Shown: positions 49,906 to 63,314 of the stretch, piece by piece
Layout: each line of letters opens with the position of its first letter
Position numbering within the stretch: the first letter of the stretch is position 1
NCBI GenBank assembly: GCA_948144175.1
Contig: CANXME010002513.1
Span: 51,001 to 115,000 of the forward strand
Length of the DNA: 64,000 bases
DNA from: Closterium sp. NIES-65
Taxonomy: Eukaryota > Streptophyta > Zygnematophyceae > Desmidiales > Closteriaceae
Direction of reading: 5' to 3'
Position numbers and translations under genes: made by a program
The notes under the pieces: generated by a model
What the model was told of the DNA's origin: nothing
What the model saw: only the letters and a program-made list of their open reading frames with translations
Database searches by the model: none

Positions 49906-52900
49906 AGTGACCTCGACAGGCTCGACCGCGTCTACCTGGGACACACCTGAAGGGGCAGGACCCTGAGGGGGGAGGGGGTCTACCGGGGGGGGACCTGGTA
50001 CCAAGAAGAGCGGGGGCGGGGGGAGGGAAGGAGTGCGGTAGGGGAAGAGGCGGTAGTAGGGTACCGACTCGTCGAACGTGACGTCCTGGGAGGACAGAAC
50101 ACGTCGAGAGGTGGGGTGGTAGAACTGCCACCCAGGGGCGTCGGGGGGGAACCCCAGGAAGACGCAGGGAGAAGCGCGAGGGGACAGCTTGTCCGCAGAC
50201 AGGTCGCGGACAAACGCCCGAGATCCCCAGACCCGGAACGCCGACGCATCGCCAACCTTCCCCGTCCACAGCAGGGCTGGGGAGGTCTCCGGCCTGGAGA
50301 CCCTGGGGTGGAGGTTGATCTGATGCGCTGCGTACCTGACCGCAAACGGCCACAGAAAATGGGGGGCAGCCGCATGCATCATGGACGTACGGGCGACGTC
50401 CATGACCATGCCAATGCGGCGCTCAGCAATCCCATTTTGCTGCGGAGAGTCCGGAAGCGTGAAGGACTGGCGGATGCCTCGCGCACGACAGTAGGTACGT
50501 AGAAGGGCAGAGGAGAACTCTCCGCCTCTGTCCGAGTGCAGACGCAACACAGGAAAGTCGGAGCCAAAGCTCTGCCTGAGCTGAAGACGAGCTGCGCGGA
50601 TCCAGTCGATCAGCACCGCAGTGACCTCACCCTTGCTGCGCAAGGGGAAGACTGTGGTGTAACGCGAGTAGTCGTCAACAACGAGCAGGAAGTAGCGCTC
50701 CTGACCCTGTCCAAGGACGCGGGCTGGGCCCCACACGTCCATGTGAAGCGTCTGCAACGGGGCCTCTGTCGGAGGAAACTGGGAGGAGTGAGGGGCAGCA
50801 CGCTGGCGCCCCTCGACACAGGGGACACAGGCAGGGCCAGGGCCCTGAGGAAGGGGAGGGAGGGACCGGGGAAGACCAGACACAAGAAGACGGGAGGCCA
50901 TACCTCTGAGCCGAAGCAGAGAGGGGTGGCCAAGGCGGTGGTGCCAGAGGAGGGTCTCGTGAGACAGACGACGACACGAACAGGGGGCAGACTCAGGGCC
51001 AGACCTGGACGCTGCAGCAAACACCTGACCAGACGAAGGGACCCTACCAGACTCAGTACCTGGAGGAGAAGCAGTGGTCAGTGTGTACAGGCTCGACCCC
51101 GGCCGACGTGTAAACGTAGCCAGGTGGCGACCTGTGCTAGCCTCCGTGCAGTGTGTCACCTGCTGACGAGCAGGAGTGAACTGGTGGACACCCACATCCT
51201 GTAGGTCAGCACCACTCACCAGGTTCGTCGAGAACGAGGGGAGGTAGAGACCAGACAGGGTGCCAGAGGGGGCCGCCGGACACGGAAGGACCGTGGAGAA
51301 GCGAGACAGGACAGGCCCCCCAGAGGGGTCAGCCAGGGACACCGCAACCGGCCGATTCAGCGGCGTGAGAGTGGTGCGGTCCCGAAAGAAGGAGCGAGAC
51401 GCTCCAGAGTCAAGGGTGAAGGTGTGAGAGGCCGAAGCCGACACAGTACCTGAGAGGGCAGACTCACCAGTACCTGAGAGCACAGACGCACTGGCACCTA
51501 GAGCAGCAGCCTCACGAGTACCTGACGCAGCAGTACCAATGCCCGGGTCGGGCGGGAAACACCGGTAACAGTCATCCTCATCACTACCAGTCACAACATA
51601 CATAGCAGAAAGAATAGCATCAAAGTCAAGATCATAAATAGCTACACCAGCCCTAGACAGCTCCCCCCAGCGGGGGATCTCAGCGGCCTCCGGAAACTGC
51701 TGACGCCAGGCGTCGGTCAGGCGGCCAAAGCAGCGGCGGGCTGTGTGGGTGCCTCCACACCTCTCCCCCGCACGGTCGCCGGTGCGAAGAACGTAGGGGC
51801 AGGGACCAAACGCACCACCACGCTGACGCTGCAAGTACCACTCACGGAGCTGCTGAGGGGCGGGGACGGTGCGAGAGCGCTGCTATTGCTGTGGCTGCTG
51901 CTGCTGCTGCTGCTGCTGGCGCTGACCACCCCCAGAGCTGCTCCGCTGAGACGAGCCACCCCGACTCCCGCCGCCACCGCCACCCCCACCTCCACCGCCA
52001 CCCCCGTCTCCACCGCCACCGCCCCCACCGGCACCCTCACCCCCGCCTCCTCCGCTACCTCCTCCGCCGCCACCTCCGCCTCCACCGCCTCCACTAGGAC
52101 CTCCACTCCCGCCACCACCTCCACCGCCACCCCCACTCCCCCCGCCACCCCCACCTCCCCCGCCACCGCCCCCTCTAGCTCCACCCGCTCCCTTGCCCCC
52201 TTTGCCCTTGCCATTGCGGCGTCTACCGCTGGGGGCAGACGCCGCACCGACCGACTCAAAACCAGCGAGGTCGGCCGCAGCGGCAGAGGCGACAGAGGGC
52301 AGCAGGGGGGAAGGAGAACACCCCTAAAAAATGGGGGTGTGAGGGTCACCCCGAGAGGCCCCTACAGCGACGATGCTCTTCTCAGCCGCTAGCAGGGACT
52401 CCTCAAGGAGGTCGACAGTGAGGGTGGTGGGACAGACAGAGAGAAACTGGTCCCTAACTACACGAAGGGACTCAGGGAGACGAGTGACGAGAAAGTAGAG
52501 AGTGATGTACATGGGAGGAGGGTTTGCGGCGCGGAACTCAGCAGGAAGGGCAGCGCGGTAGCGAGCGTCACTAGCGCGGAGGTGGGTAACGAGGTCAGCA
52601 ACAGTGGGAAAGGCAGCGAGGTCAGGGAAGAGAAACGGTAGCATGAGGCGGCTAAGCGTAGCGGAGGAAGGGGAGGAGTAGCGTGCAACTACAGCGTCGT
52701 ACAAGGCCTGAGCGGTCTTGCACTGACTAAAGTGGGCACGCTCGGAGGAAGGGAGGTGGCGACGCACAGCAAGACGTGCAGCAGCATCGCGGGTCGCCCA
52801 CTTGGAGCGAACGGCGGGGTCAGCATCAGCAGGAGGGGCAGGGACAGCTCCAGAGACAAAGTCAAAGAGAGAGACCTCATCTATCGCATCACACAGTAAG

Positions 52901-53091
52901 TACAGCTGCAGGTCTTCCATCCAGACTGCAAAGTCAATGGCTCTACCCTCAGTGTCAAAAGCTAGGACAGTGGGGGTGGCCATGACAGCAGCTGACAGTC
53001 TCACCGGGTAGGAAAAGTCGGGTAGGTCAGCGGCACTGTAACACAGCCCAGGAGCAGCAGTGGCCCCACAGGAGCAGGAGTGCGGCTCCAC

Positions 53092-53880
53092 TGGCGGCTC
53101 GGGCGGCTCGGGCGGCTCGGGCGGCCCGGGCGGCTCGAGCGGCTCGGGCGGCTCGGGCGGCTCGCGCGGCTCGGGTGACGCAGGGGCTCACGGGCGGCGC
53201 GGGCGGCTGCACGGGCGGCTCACGGGCGGCTGGGGCTGCTCACGGGCGGCACGGTGGGCGGCCGCTCGGGCGGCTGCACAGTGGCGCGGCGGGCGGCTGC
53301 ACGGTGGCGCGGCGGGCTGCAGCACGGGCGGCGGGGCCGACGGTGGGCCGTAGCGGGGCTGTAGCGGGGCCGGCGGCGGGCTGTAGCGGGGCTGTAGCGA
53401 GGCTGTAGCAGGGCCGACGGTGGGCTGTAGCGGGGCCGGCGGCGGGCTGTAGTGGGGCCGAGGGCGGGCTGTAGCGGGACCGGCGGCGGGCTGACAGCGG
53501 GCTGTAGCGGGGCCGGCATCGGGCTGTAGTGGGGCCGACGGCGGGCTGTAGCGGGGCCGACGGCGGGCTATAGCGGGGCCGACGGCGGGCTGGAGCGGGG
53601 CCTACGGCGGGCCGACGGGGTCTAGGCGGGGCCAACGAGGGGCCGTAGCGGGGCCTAGGCGGGCCGACGGGGCCTAAGCGGGGCCGACGCGGGGCCGTAG
53701 CCGGGCCTAAGCGGGGCCGACGAGGCCTAAGCGGGGCCGACAGGGCCTAAGTGGGGCCGACGAGGCCTAAGCGGGGCCGACTAGGGGCCTAAGCGGGGCC
53801 GACGAGGGGCCTAAGCGGGGCCGACGAGGGGCCTAAGCGGGGCCGACGAGGGGCCTAAGTGAGAGCACGGCGGTAAGGGC
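53092..53880. repeat. GC-rich tandem repeats in the leader of copia B1
   Basis: A (GGCTCGGGC)n block at 53095-53175, then GGGCTGTAGCGGGGCCGACG and GGCCTAAGCGGGGCCGACGA type units to about 53860. They occupy most of the DNA between the 5' LTR and gag. Confidence 0.85.
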
Positions 53881-53976
53881 GACACGGAGGGTCGCTAAAA
53901 AAAAAAACGCGCGCCTCGAGGCGCGCTTCGGTGGGCCCTAGGAACAGTCCCTAGGAAGGGACCTGCTCTGATTCCA

Positions 53977-54108
53977 TGAGAAGATATGAACGAGAATGAA
54001 ATGACTATGAACAAAGTGAGTCCAAATAGGAAACCCTAATTTGGGTTGTACCCCCTATGGGATACCCCACTATAGCCTACAGAAACAAGTAAGCTATATG
54101 TTCTGACA
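53977..54108 (-). repeat. 5' LTR of copia B1
   Basis: 132 bp, reads as identical to 46691-46822. Confidence 0.93.
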
Positions 54109-54803
54109 GTGATGTTCCTCAGTAGTATTGTGTACGCCATCATCGATTGATAAGTATACTGCTGCTTCTCATACTGTGTGCCGTTTGTTGGATATGGCAG
54201 GGACCCGTCGAAGAAGCCAAGGATCTGCGCTCCTTCCATCATCAGCTCGAATTCGAAAGACCAGGTGAAGAAGTCTTTTCCGTCAAAAGGCTTTGTCGTT
54301 TGCAGTTTTAGAACATGCGCGAATTGCGACTGAACTTGTAATGCGTCCAGTGCTCTCTCTTGTCCCGGTGCAGGTTGTGGTTGCGGCATAAAGCTGACGG
54401 AGCCACGTTGGGGCTCGTACGGAGCAAAGGTAGGTTGTTGATGTTGATTCCCGCGTGCGTAGGATGAGCCATCGAGACTCATAGGTGTCACGTCTGTTGT
54501 TGCTGTTGTTTGATTGCGCAGGTGCTCCTTGCTGGTGCTGCTCGTAGAAGGACATGAAGGAGAAAAATTTCTCCATCATGCTTGGATCAAAGCCCGCGCC
54601 TTGGTTTGAGGGTGTTTTCGTAGACCCAGCTGCTGGTCTTGTCGTTGTCCCCTCCTCTGTCTGTAGGCCAGAGGCAGGAGGTGGAGTAGGGGTAGTACCG
54701 GGAGAGCCGTTGGAGGAGCTCCTCTCCTTTCTAGCAGACATGTCTTCTTGATGTACTGAGTGTTGAAAAATAATAGCTTTTAACTCTAACTGCTCTCATA
54801 CCA

Positions 54804-55231
54804 TGTTGGGCTGAAACGCCCTAGGATCTTTGTAGAGTTAAAGTCTAAGTAGATGTTGTAGTAGCGGAAGCGTTGAATAAAGCTCTTGAACTACCTTGCG
54901 CTGGTATGTGAGGGCAAAGTGAGTTGATTAAAGCAAGGAGATACAAGAATATAAATAGATGAGTACAGAGAATATGAAAGGAAATTATAACTACTTTTAT
55001 TGTTGCGGTTCGATACAGTGCGACTCGGGCAACTGCTCAATGTCGAGTCAGTTGTTTGTCGTTGCTGTCGCGCTGCGTCAGGTCAAAGGTCGCTGACCTT
55101 TGACTTTCTCGTAACCTCCGACGGTTACGTTAACCACCAAGGGTTGACTCGCGATGCTTCGACTTGAGCTGCTTCGCTTTGTGTCTTGAGTTCTGACACG
55201 ACAGAGGCGCTTAACTTATTTGTTCCCAACA
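54804..55231 (-). repeat. 5' LTR of copia A1
   Basis: 428 bp with seven-base inverted ends TGTTGGG and CCCAACA, matching the LTR at 41842 over its shared part. Confidence 0.88.
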
Positions 55232-55404
55232 GTATTTAGGGGGTCACTCTGACGTGTCTGGGTAAGTTTTTTGGAGGATAAGTTTTCTCTGATTTGTCAG
55301 GGTTCTGATTTTAGCTACTCTGAGAGACCAATGTATATTTGTGGCGGATGTACTTTTCTCTGTACAAGGTATAGGCATTTCGACCGACCCTCACAAAGGC
55401 CCCG

Positions 55405-55443
<39 letters not shown>

Positions 55444-55547
55444 GCCGCCCCCCCCAATTGGTGGGTTTAAAAGAATATATAATGTCCGTAAGCAATTCTA
55501 ATGATGACCGCGTAGCCAACGCTTACCGTATTCTTTTGGTAGGAGTG
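55232..55547. other. Spacer between two copia elements, with a poly-C run
   Basis: Contains a pure run of about 37 C at 55405-55441. No gene is seen. Confidence 0.7.
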
Positions 55548-55947
55548 TGTTGGGCTGAGAATTTCAGCCTTAGGATCTTTGCAGAGAATAGGCTAATAGG
55601 TGCTAGAGTAGCACAGCGGAAGTCTTGAGTGAATGTACTTGTGCTGGTATGTGAGAACAAGTAATTGATTAAAGCAAAGAGCATACAGGAATATATAGAA
55701 AAGATAGATTACAGGGAGCGGTTATGTTCATCGAGACGCGTAACGCTTCGACTATCGAGGCGGTTACTGTTCACTGAAGCGTCGCTTGCTGTTACGTAAC
55801 CTCCAGGCGGTTACAGCTCGCAACCTCCAGTTGCGGTTTGATGTGGTACGCGCCTTTTCGACTTCATACTCCTTTTGTTGTGCTTCAGTATTGGGTGAGG
55901 TTCGATACTACAGAAACGCACTAAGTCATGCGTGAGAATTCCCAACA
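55548..55947 (-). repeat. 3' LTR of copia A2
   Basis: 400 bp with the same terminal inverted repeats as A1, but a clearly diverged body. Confidence 0.88.
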
Positions 55948-58889
55948 CTCCCCTTCGTTTCTGGAGTGTCGACGTGGTCAGCTTCGGTGACGTGGCCCAA
56001 TCCGGTGAGCAGCATGCAGTACTCGAATTTCCCTTTTGGTAGCTTCTTGGTGAGATAATCTGCTGCCATCTCGGTGGTCGGGCAGTAGTCCAGCTGGAGT
56101 TTTCCTTTCTCAATTTCGTCTTTTACGAAGAAGTATCGCAGTGCGATATGCTTGGTTCTGTTGGCGAAGCCATTCTTGTTCGCGATCCGTATCGCGGACT
56201 GGTTGGCGCAGAAAAGCGAGAAGCTGGGTACTTTTGCAATTTTCGCTTCTTCCAGCAGTTCGCGCAGGTACAGACCTTCCTTGGTGGCGGTGCAGAGAGC
56301 AATATACTCTGCTTCAGCAGATGATAGTGCGACGAGTTCCTGCTTACTTGATTGCCAGGAGATAGTTCCGACGGGCTCGAGACGGTAGATGTAGCCGGTG
56401 CGAGAGCGACGATCGACACGATCAGCAGCGTGATCAGTGTCGACGTAGCCGAGTAGTTTTAGGTCGGTCGTCGTGCTTTTGTGATATGTTAGGCCGACTG
56501 TTGGCGTGGAAATGAGGTAGAGAAGGGCACGGTTGAGTTCCTTGAGGTGACGTTCTTCTGGGCGCTTGAGGTAGGTCGCTAGCTGGCTGGCGCTGTAGGA
56601 TAAGTCCGGTCGGCACGTAACGGCGGCAAAGAGTAGGCAGCCCAGTTTCTGTTGATATTCCTGGATTCCAACAGACGGCAGTGGGTTGGTTTCTTCGGTT
56701 GGATCGAGCGATAGGTGACTGTAGGGTGTTGCGACGTGCATCGGTGTGATGTTGTCCAGGTAATGGTTGAGGGTGAGTCGCTCGTAGAAGATAACGTCAC
56801 GTGCTGCTACTGGTTCCTTTGTGTGGACGTCGAAGATTCGCCAGGCTTCATAATGTTTTGCCAGCCCGAGGTGTAGACCCCACTGTGCACGTTGCGAAAA
56901 TCTCCCTGCGCGTGCAGTGTGTGGGCGGTACTGTACCATACACCCAAAAACTCTTAACATTTTTGTGTTGCCCAGCTTCCCAGTCCACTACAGGTGCGGA
57001 GATGCGTTGTTGGGCAGTGAAGACAAGGACAGCAAGTTGTGCAGGAGGACAGCGTGGTCCATCGCTGCTGGCCATTCTGAGTTGGGCAGTCGAGTTCCAC
57101 GTAGCAGCTTTCGCATGGTTGTCTGCAGGGTCCTGTTCATCCTTTCTGCTACACCCTGCTGTTGGTGAGCGTAAGGTAGAGAGATGAGGCGTTTGATGCC
57201 TCTTTCTGCCAAGAACTGCGTGAAGTGGTTTGACTGGTACTCCTTTGCGCCATCTGACTGAAAACTCTTCAGTTTCGCTCCCGACTCTCTTTCAGCGACA
57301 GGTAGCCAGGCTGTGAAGGCTTCTAGAGCCATGTCTAGTGACGGTAAGTTGACGTGCCAGACATATCGCGTTGCGGCGTCGATGAAGGTGATGACGTGAT
57401 TCAGATCTGCACGTCCTTCAGTTCGAGGTATGTAGAGGATGTCGCTGTAGACCTTCTCGAGTGGTTGATAAACGGGGGCGCTCGGGTTGTGATGTGACGG
57501 GAATGGTTGGTGAGGCAGATCTGCTTCCAGGCAGATGAAGCAAGTGCCGCGTGGTCGTTCGAGTTCACATCCGTTGGGAAGAAGTAGGGCGTTCTTGTCT
57601 AACACTCCGGCTCGTATTGTGTTGTAAAGTGTTTTGTTTCCAGGATGTCCAAGACGTTGATGCCACATGTCTTCGGAGGTGCTGTGACCGACAGAGCGTT
57701 GGTAGAAGTCTGCGTTGGCGAAGAAGGCGGCGTGTGTTGCTGCACTTCGATGAACGGCGCGTGGTGCTGGCGTTAACTGTTGGGCGGCTGTCGGTGGCGT
57801 GTCGATGATGAGCGGTGGTGGCGCGACGGAGGGACCGGGCTGTGGAGTTTCGGAAGGTTGCTCCGCGACGATGGTTGGTTCTTCAACTGCAGGTTCGGTG
57901 GTTGTTGGTGCTGTGACGGGTGCTGTTGTTTCGATGACGGGTGCTGACTCAGGTGTTGTTGCTTGTGTTTGCAGGACGGCAAGCGCGTTGGTGCGTTCAG
58001 CTTCGAGAATGGTACGAGAGTACTAGAAGCCTTCAGGACTGAAGTTCGGGTCGAGGTCTGGCGGATGCGTCCAGGGTGCGAGGGACACTATGCCGTCGCT
58101 GTCGGCGGTGCCTTTGTCGGGGACGAAATCGAGGACGAACACGTCGTCTTGTTGGATTGCACGGCCGATGAAGATCCCCCCTTTTCCGTGGTAAAGACGA
58201 ATTTCCAGTGCGTCGGAGTCGCACTCCAGGTGAACGCCTTTCGACATAAGTTGGCTGACGCTTAGTAAGTTGAAGCCGAGGTTGTCGACGACGAGTACTT
58301 TGTTTAGTTGAAGGATCACGTTTGTTTCATTTGACTGAAGCTCCACGACTCCTTGTTTGTTGGTGCGCAGGTTTCCGTTGTTGACGACGGTGATGATGAC
58401 GTCTCGCGGAAGACGTCGTTCGCGCTGAAGAAATCGTGATGAAGAGCACATGTGATGACCGCAACAGCTGTCGAGGAACCATGTGTCTGGTCCGGTGGGT
58501 GCACGGTTTGCGATGGAGGAGAAAGACCAAGAACCTGTTGTAGGAGCGGAACGAAGTACGGCCGAGGCCGCGCGGCAACTCCAGACCCAGCAGGGACAGC
58601 ACCAGCACCCTCAGCGGCAGCACCAGCGCCACCAACACCTCCAGCGGCAGGACCTCCATCACCACCAGCAGCAGGACCACCGCCAGGACAGACAGCAGTA
58701 GTCTCAGCACCAACACCCTCAGTAGCTCCAGCTCCAGTAGGACCCGCAGGCCCAGCAGCTCCGGGACCGGCGGCACCTGCACCCTCGACAGTCGAAGAAG
58801 CTCCAGCTCCAGTAGTACGCCTCCAGCGGCGAGCAAACCACTCGCGCAGCTCCTGTGGAGAGAGGGGCTCCCGCCGAGATGGAGCACCA

Positions 58890-59190
58890 GGAGAAACCCC
58901 AGGCGCAGCAGCTCCAGACGCAGCACCCCCAGGCTCAGCAGCTCCAGACTCAGCACCCCCAGGCTCAGCAGCTCCAGACTCAGCACCCCCAGACTCAGCA
59001 CCCCCTAGCTCAGCAGCTCCAGGCACAGCACCCCCCGGCTCAGCACCCCCAGGCTCAGCACCCTCAGCAGTAGCACCCCCAGGCTCAGCACCCCCAGTAG
59101 CAGCACCTCCAGGCTCGGCACCCCCAGGCTCAGCACCCACGCGCACAGCACCCCCAGAGTCAGCACCCCCAGGCTCAGCACCCGCAGCAG
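58890..59190 (-). repeat. 15-bp repeat in the integrase-RT linker of copia B2
   Basis: About 20 units of the CCCCCAGGCTCAGCA family, some changed to CAGCTCCAGACTCAG, equivalent to the array in B1. Confidence 0.9.
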
Positions 59191-62100
59191 CACCAGAGTC
59201 ACCAGTAACCTCGACCGGGTCAACGACGTCTACCTGGGACACACCTGAGGGGGCAGGAACCTGAGGGGGGAGGGGTTCTACCGGGGGGGGAACCGGCACA
59301 AGGAAGTCCGGTGGCGGGGGGAGGGAAGGAGTGCGGTAGGGGAAGAGGCGGTAGAAGGGGACTGACTCGTCGAACGTGACGTCCTGGGAGGACAGAACAC
59401 GACGAGAGGAGGGGTGGTAGAACTGCCACCCTGGAGCGTCAGGGGGGAAGCCAAGGAAGACACGGGGAGCAGCACGAGGGGACAACTTGTCCGCAGACAG
59501 GTCGCGGACAAACGCCCGAGATTCCCAGACACGGAACGCAGACGCATCGCCGACCTTCCCCGTCCACAGCAAGGCTGGGGACATCGCGGGCCGAGAGACC
59601 CTGGGGTGAAGGTTGAGTTGATGCGCCGCGTACCGAACCGCAAACGGCCACAGAAAATGGGGGCCAGCCGCATGCATCATGGACGTACGAGCGACATCCA
59701 TGACCATGCCAATGCGGCGCTCAGCAATCTCATTTTGCTGTGGAGAGTCCGGAAGCGAAAAGGTCTCGCGAATCCCCCCTGCACGACAGTAGTCTCGCAG
59801 AAGGCGAGAGGAGAACTCCCCACCTCGGTCAGAGTGCAGACGCAGAACAGGAAAGTCCGAGCCGAAGCTCCTCCTGAGCTAGAGACGAGCCTCGCGGATC
59901 CAGTCGATCAGCACCGCAGTGACATCACCCTTGCTGCGCAAGGGGAAGACTGTGGTGTAACGCGAGTAGTCGTCAACCACCAACAGGAAGTAGCGCTCGT
60001 GACCCTGCCCACGGACGCGGGCCGGGCCCCACACGTCCATGTGAAGTGTCTGCAGAGGAGCCTCTGTCGGGGGAAACTGGGAGGAGTGAGGAGCAGCCCT
60101 GAGGCGCCCCTCGACACAGGGGACACAGGAAGGTCCTGGTCCCGAAGGAAGGGGAGGGAGAGACCGGGGAAGACCTGAGACAAGGACACGGGAAGCCATG
60201 CCCCGAAGACGGGACAGGGAGGGGTGGTCAAGCCGGTGGTGCCACAGGAGAGTCTCGTGAGACAGGAGGCGACACGAACAGGGGGCAGACTCAGGGCCAG
60301 ACCGGGACGCAGCAGCAAACACCTGACCTGACGCAGCTACCTGACCAGACGCAGGGACAGGAGGAGACTCAGTGGTCAGGGTGTAGAGGCTCGACCCCGG
60401 CCGACGCGAGAACGTGGCCAGGTGCCGGCCAGTGCGTGCGTCCGTGCAGTGGGTCACCCGCTGACTCGCAGGAGTGAACTGGTGAACCCCCGTATCCTGC
60501 AGGTCCGCACCACTCACCAAGTTCGTCGAGAACGAGGGAAGGTACAGACCAGACAGGGTGCCCGAGGGGGCAGCCGGACACGGGAGGACAGTGGAAAAGT
60601 GAGAGAGGACAGGACCCCCAGAGGGGTCAGCCAGGGAGACCGCAACCGGCCGACCAAGCGGCGTGAGGGTGGTGCGGTCTCGAAAGAAGGAGCGAGAAGC
60701 CCCTGAGTCAAGTGTGAAAGTGAGGGAGGACGAAGGGGACGCAGTACCTGAGAGCGCAGTCTCACCAGTACCTGAGAGCGCAGACGCACTGGCACCTAGA
60801 GCAGCAGCCTCACAAGCACCTAGCGCAGCAGTACCAATGCCCGGGTCGGGCGGGAACCACCGGTAACAGTCACCCTCCTCACTAATAGTCACAGCATACA
60901 TAGCAGCAAGGATAGCATCAAAGTCAAGATCAAAGATCGCTACACCAGCCCTAGACAGCTCATCCCAGCGGGGAATCTCACTAGCCTCGGGGAACTGCTG
61001 ACGCCAAGCGTCCGTCAGGCGGCCAAAGCAGCGCTGGGTGGGGTGGGCACCCCCACACTGCTCACCCGCGCGGTCGCCGGAACGAAGGACGTAGGTGCAC
61101 GGACCAGTACCCCCACCCCTCTGACGCCGAGTGTACCACTCACGGAGCTGCTGGGGCGGAGGGATGTCCCGCGAACGCTGCTGCTGCTGCTGCTGCTGGC
61201 GCTGACCACTACCAGCGCCGCTCTGCTGCGGGGCACCACCCCGACCAGCTCCACCTCCTCCGCCAACACCTCCTCCTCCTCCGCCTCCACCGCCGCCACC
61301 ACTCCCACCGCTGCTGCCACCACCGCCGCCTCCTCCGCCGCTGCCACCACCACCACCGCCTCCGCCACCACTCCCACCGCCACCCCCACTCCCTCCACCG
61401 CCTCCACCGCCACCTCCACCGCCCCCTCCAGCTCCACCCGCTCCCTTGCCCCCCTTGCCCTTGCTAGAGCGGCGTCTCCCGCTAGGGGCAGACGCCGCGC
61501 CGACCGACTCAAGACCAAGCAGGTCGGCAGCAGCAGCAGAGGCAACAGAGGGCAGCAGGGGGGAAGGAGAGCACCCCTCAAAGATGGGGGTGCGAGGGTC
61601 ACCACGAGAGGCTCCTACAGCGACGATGCTCTTCTCCGCCGCTAGGAGGGCCTTCTCGAGGAGGTCGACAGTGAGGGTGGTGGGACAGACTGAGAGAAAG
61701 TGGTCCCTGACTACGCGAAGGGAGTCAGGGAGGCGTGCGACTACGTAGTAGAGAGTGATGTACATGGGGGGGGGTTCTTGACGCAGAACTCAGCAGGAAG
61801 GGCGGCTCGGTAGCGAGTGTCACTAGTGCGGAGGTGCGTAATGAGGTCAGCGACAGTGGGAAAGGCAGTGAGGTCAGGAAAGAGGTACGGTAGCATGAGA
61901 CGGCTCAGTGCAGCAGTGGCAGGGGAAGAGTAGCGCGCAACTACAGCGTCGTACAAGGTCTGAGCACTCTTGTACTGACTAAAGTGCGCGCGCTCAGTGG
62001 TAGGGAGGTGGCGACGCACAGCAAGACGTGCAGCAGCATCGCGGGTGGCCCACTGAGAGCGAACAGTGGGGTCAGCATCAGCAGCAGGGGCAGGAGAGGC

Positions 62101-62319
62101 GCCAGAGGTGAGGTCAAAGAGAGAGAGACCGTCCGCCCTATCGCACTGTAAGAACAGCTGCAGGTCGTCGACCCAGACCTCAAAGTCAATGGCTCTACCC
62201 TCAGCGTCAAAAGCTAGGACACTAGGGGTAGCCATGACGACGACAGCGAAGCAGTGCAAGCAGTAGGGAAAGGGCACGCAGTGACAGCGGGACGGTGCTC
62301 ACCGGGCAGGGCAGATCGG

Positions 62320-63190
62320 GCGGCTCGGCAGCTCCTGGGCGGCTCGGCTGCTGCTGGGCGGCTCGGCTACGGCTGGGCGGCTCGGCTGCTGCTGGGCGGC
62401 TCGGCTGCTACGGGGCGGCTCGGCTGCTGCTGGGCGGCTCGGCTGCTGCCGGGCGGCTCGGCTGCTGCTGGGCGGCTCGGCTGCTGCTGGGCGGCCCCGC
62501 TCCCAGGCGGCTCGGGTCCAGGGCGGCTCGGGCGGGGCGGCTCGGCTGCTCCGGTACCAGGCGGCGGGGCCGGGAGAGCAGGGGCGACGGGGCCGTGAGT
62601 AGGGGCGGCGGTGTCGCGTGAGCAGAGGCGGCGGCGGGGCCGCGAGAGCTGGGGCGGCGGGGCCGCGAGATCAGGGACGGCGGGGCCGCTTAACTGGGGC
62701 GGCGGGGCCGTGAGTGCTGGGGCGGCGGGGCCGCGAGAGCAGGGACGGCGGGGCCGCTTAACAGGGGCGGCGGGGCCGGGAGCGCTGGGGCGGCGGGTCC
62801 GCGGGATCAGGGGCGGTGGGGCCGTGAGCGCTGGGGCGGCGGGGCCGCGAGATCAGGGGCAGCGGGGCCGTGAGTGCTGGGGCGGCGGGGCCGCGAGATC
62901 AGGGGCGGCGAGGGCCGCGAGATCAGGGTCGGCGGGGCCGCTGGAGTAGGGGCGGCGGGGCCGCGTGATCAGGGGCGGCGAGGGCCGCGAAAGCAGGGGC
63001 GGCGGGGCCGCGAGAGCAGGGGCGACGGGGCCGCGTGTAGGGGCAGCGGCGTCGCGTGAGGAAGGGCGGCGAGGGCCGCGAGAGCAGGGCGGCGGGGCCG
63101 CGAGATCAGGGGCGGCGAAGCCGCGTGAGTAAGGGCCGCGAGGGCCGCTAGAGCAGGGCGGCAGGGCCGCGCTGGTAAGGCCGGCCGCTA
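62320..63190. repeat. GC-rich tandem repeats in the leader of copia B2
   Basis: About ten units of GGCTCGGCTGCTGCTGGGC type at 62320-62510, then GCGGCGGGGCCGCGAGA type units to about 63190. The units differ from those in the B1 leader, although position and composition match. Confidence 0.85.
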
Positions 63191-63314
63191 GGGCGGCTCG
63201 GGGAAAGAGTGGCCCGAGGCGCGACTCGGGATGAGTGCGCTTCGGGCAGGAAAAAAAAACTTTCGAGTGGTGGGCCCTAGGCGCAGTTCCCACAGAGGAA
63301 CCTGCTCGATACCA

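Larger units (their letters stand above)
46691..54108 (-). mobile_element. Ty1/copia retrotransposon B1, young, with 132-bp LTRs
   Basis: About 7.4 kb, inserted in the gag of A1. The LTRs at 46691-46822 and 53977-54108 read as identical, and GTGAT target duplications flank it perfectly (46686-46690 and 54109-54113). Beside the 5' LTR is a primer-binding site close to TGGTATCAGAGC (here TGGAATCAGAGC). Parts on the minus strand: a GC-rich leader (53976-53092), gag (about 53091-51730), protease with DSGAS (about 51430), integrase (about 50950-50100), a Gly/Ala/Pro/Glu-rich linker (about 49950-49150), then reverse transcriptase and RNase H (about 48600-47050). It looks whole or nearly so, with at most one or two breaks, and recent. 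Confidence 0.94.
41842..55231 (-). mobile_element. Ty1/copia retrotransposon A1, split by a younger copia element
   Basis: A fossil copia on the minus strand. Its 5' LTR is 54804-55231 (TGTTGGG...CCCAACA ends) and its 3' LTR begins at 41842. Beside the 5' LTR is a primer-binding site (TGGTATGAGAGC) close to the initiator-methionine tRNA form. Parts seen: gag in two pieces (about 54741-54114 and 46685-45880), protease, integrase (about 45000-44300), and reverse transcriptase with RNase H (about 44200-42400). The gag is parted by element B1 (46691-54108). The LTR stretches I could compare by eye differ at about 9 of 290 sites, so this is an insertion of moderate age. Possible target duplications are GTTTT and GTATT, imperfect. 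The element is broken, with several breaks. Confidence 0.9.
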
